Shown here: one piece after another, positions 63,832 through 64,000 of the stretch
Layout of the letters: the number at the start of each line of letters is the position of its first letter
Position numbering within the stretch: position 1 is the first letter of the stretch
Assembly (NCBI RefSeq): GCF_963675905.1
Contig: NZ_OY780936.1
Span: 3,915,946-3,979,945, forward strand
Direction: 5' to 3'
Source: an uncultured Bacteroides sp.
Lineage (GTDB): Bacteria > Bacteroidota > Bacteroidia > Bacteroidales > Bacteroidaceae
Length of the DNA stretch: 64,000 bases
The notes under the pieces: generated by a model
The model's database searches: none
The model's input: only the letters and a program-made list of their open reading frames with translations
What the model was told of the DNA's origin: nothing
Made by a program: the position numbers and the translations under genes

Positions 63832-63872
63832 AAAAGACTCCTGATTTTCATCGAAAATCAGGAGTCTTTTTT
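63832..63872. terminator. Bidirectional terminator between GH3 and tRNA
   Basis: AAAGACTCCTGATTTTC and GAAAATCAGGAGTCTTTTTT form a 17-bp perfect stem with a 3-nt loop. On the minus strand it lies directly after the tRNA 3' end and would end that transcript. Confidence 0.85.
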
Positions 63873-63877
63873 AAAGG

Positions 63878-63982
63878 TGGTGCCACCAGGAATCGAACCG
63901 GGGACACAAGGATTTTCAGTCCTTTGCTCTCAAGGCTTCCAGAAGCTACACTTCTGTCAGCTACCAACTGATCTACAGCACC
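63878..63982 (-). tRNA. tRNA-Phe (GAA) with a 32-nt insertion in the D arm
   Basis: Read on the minus strand the gene starts GGTGCTGTAGATCAGTTGGT and ends TTCGATTCCTGGTGGCACCA, with the anticodon loop CTGAAAA (anticodon GAA) on the stem AAGGA/TCCTT. Acceptor and T arms are normal and no CCA is encoded. Without the insertion the molecule is exactly 73 nt. In the D loop 32 extra nt (about 63931-63962) include CAGAAG-TGTAG-CTTCTG, a perfect 6-bp hairpin extended by GCT/AGC. The D stem GATC/GAGC has an A-G mismatch. It may be functional with an extra arm, or be a decaying copy. Confidence 0.8.
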
Positions 63983-64000
63983 TTATGAGGTTATCAAAGC

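Overview
The window is chromosomal DNA of a Bacteroidales bacterium, most likely the genus Bacteroides. The evidence is the SusC/SusD polysaccharide utilisation loci (PULs), a SprA type IX secretion gene, Rad50/HEPN/Fic accessory genes, AT-rich intergenic DNA, and promoters of the Bacteroides type (TTTG, about 19 nt, TAnnTTTG) rather than sigma70 boxes. No species call is made.

Layout. 1-4.3 kb is conserved housekeeping: 5' part of sprA, ruvA, ddh and lgt. 4.3-9.3 kb is an accessory stretch: a structured leader, a small membrane protein, a BspA-like leucine-rich-repeat protein with a type IX sorting tail, a lipoprotein, a HEPN-type protein, then about 900 bp of intergenic repeats. 9.3-24.4 kb is central metabolism: M24 peptidase, RlpA-like protein, two glutamate dehydrogenases around a receiver/ATP-grasp protein, a GH29 fucosidase and a prolyl oligopeptidase, then malic enzyme and a hotdog thioesterase. 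24.4-34.3 kb is PUL 1 (SusC, SusD, GH27, a metzincin-type protease, GH127). 34.7-40.2 kb holds a LuxR-type regulator, a PatB-like enzyme, a Fic protein and a second GH29. 40.2-47.3 kb is a variable region with repeats, a four-gene ABC-three-component-like operon, a broken gene fragment and a VOC/DUF5131 pair. 47.6-59.9 kb is PUL 2, a dextran-type locus (SusC, SusD, SusE/F-like, GH66, an alpha/alpha-barrel glycosidase, SusR-like regulator), followed by an SGNH hydrolase, a GH3 enzyme and a tRNA-Phe.

How the parts work together. PUL 2 has the gene content of known dextran loci: surface binding and GH66 cutting of alpha-1,6-glucan, import by SusC/D, and sensing by a membrane-bound SusR-like protein. 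PUL 1 combines a beta-L-arabinofuranosidase, an alpha-galactosidase and a protease. That combination matches the linkages of plant extensin (Hyp-O-arabinofuranosides, Ser-O-alpha-galactose), so I propose it as a plant hydroxyproline-rich glycoprotein locus.

Most unusual observations: a tRNA-Phe gene with a 32-nt insertion that forms its own hairpin in the D arm; an intergenic repeat family in which copies share a scaffold while the repeated 7-nt word is swapped (CCCTCAC/CCATCAC against GCTAGAC/GCTAGATC); the extensin-like PUL; and a defence-type ABC operon whose two upstream proteins share an Asn-rich motif.
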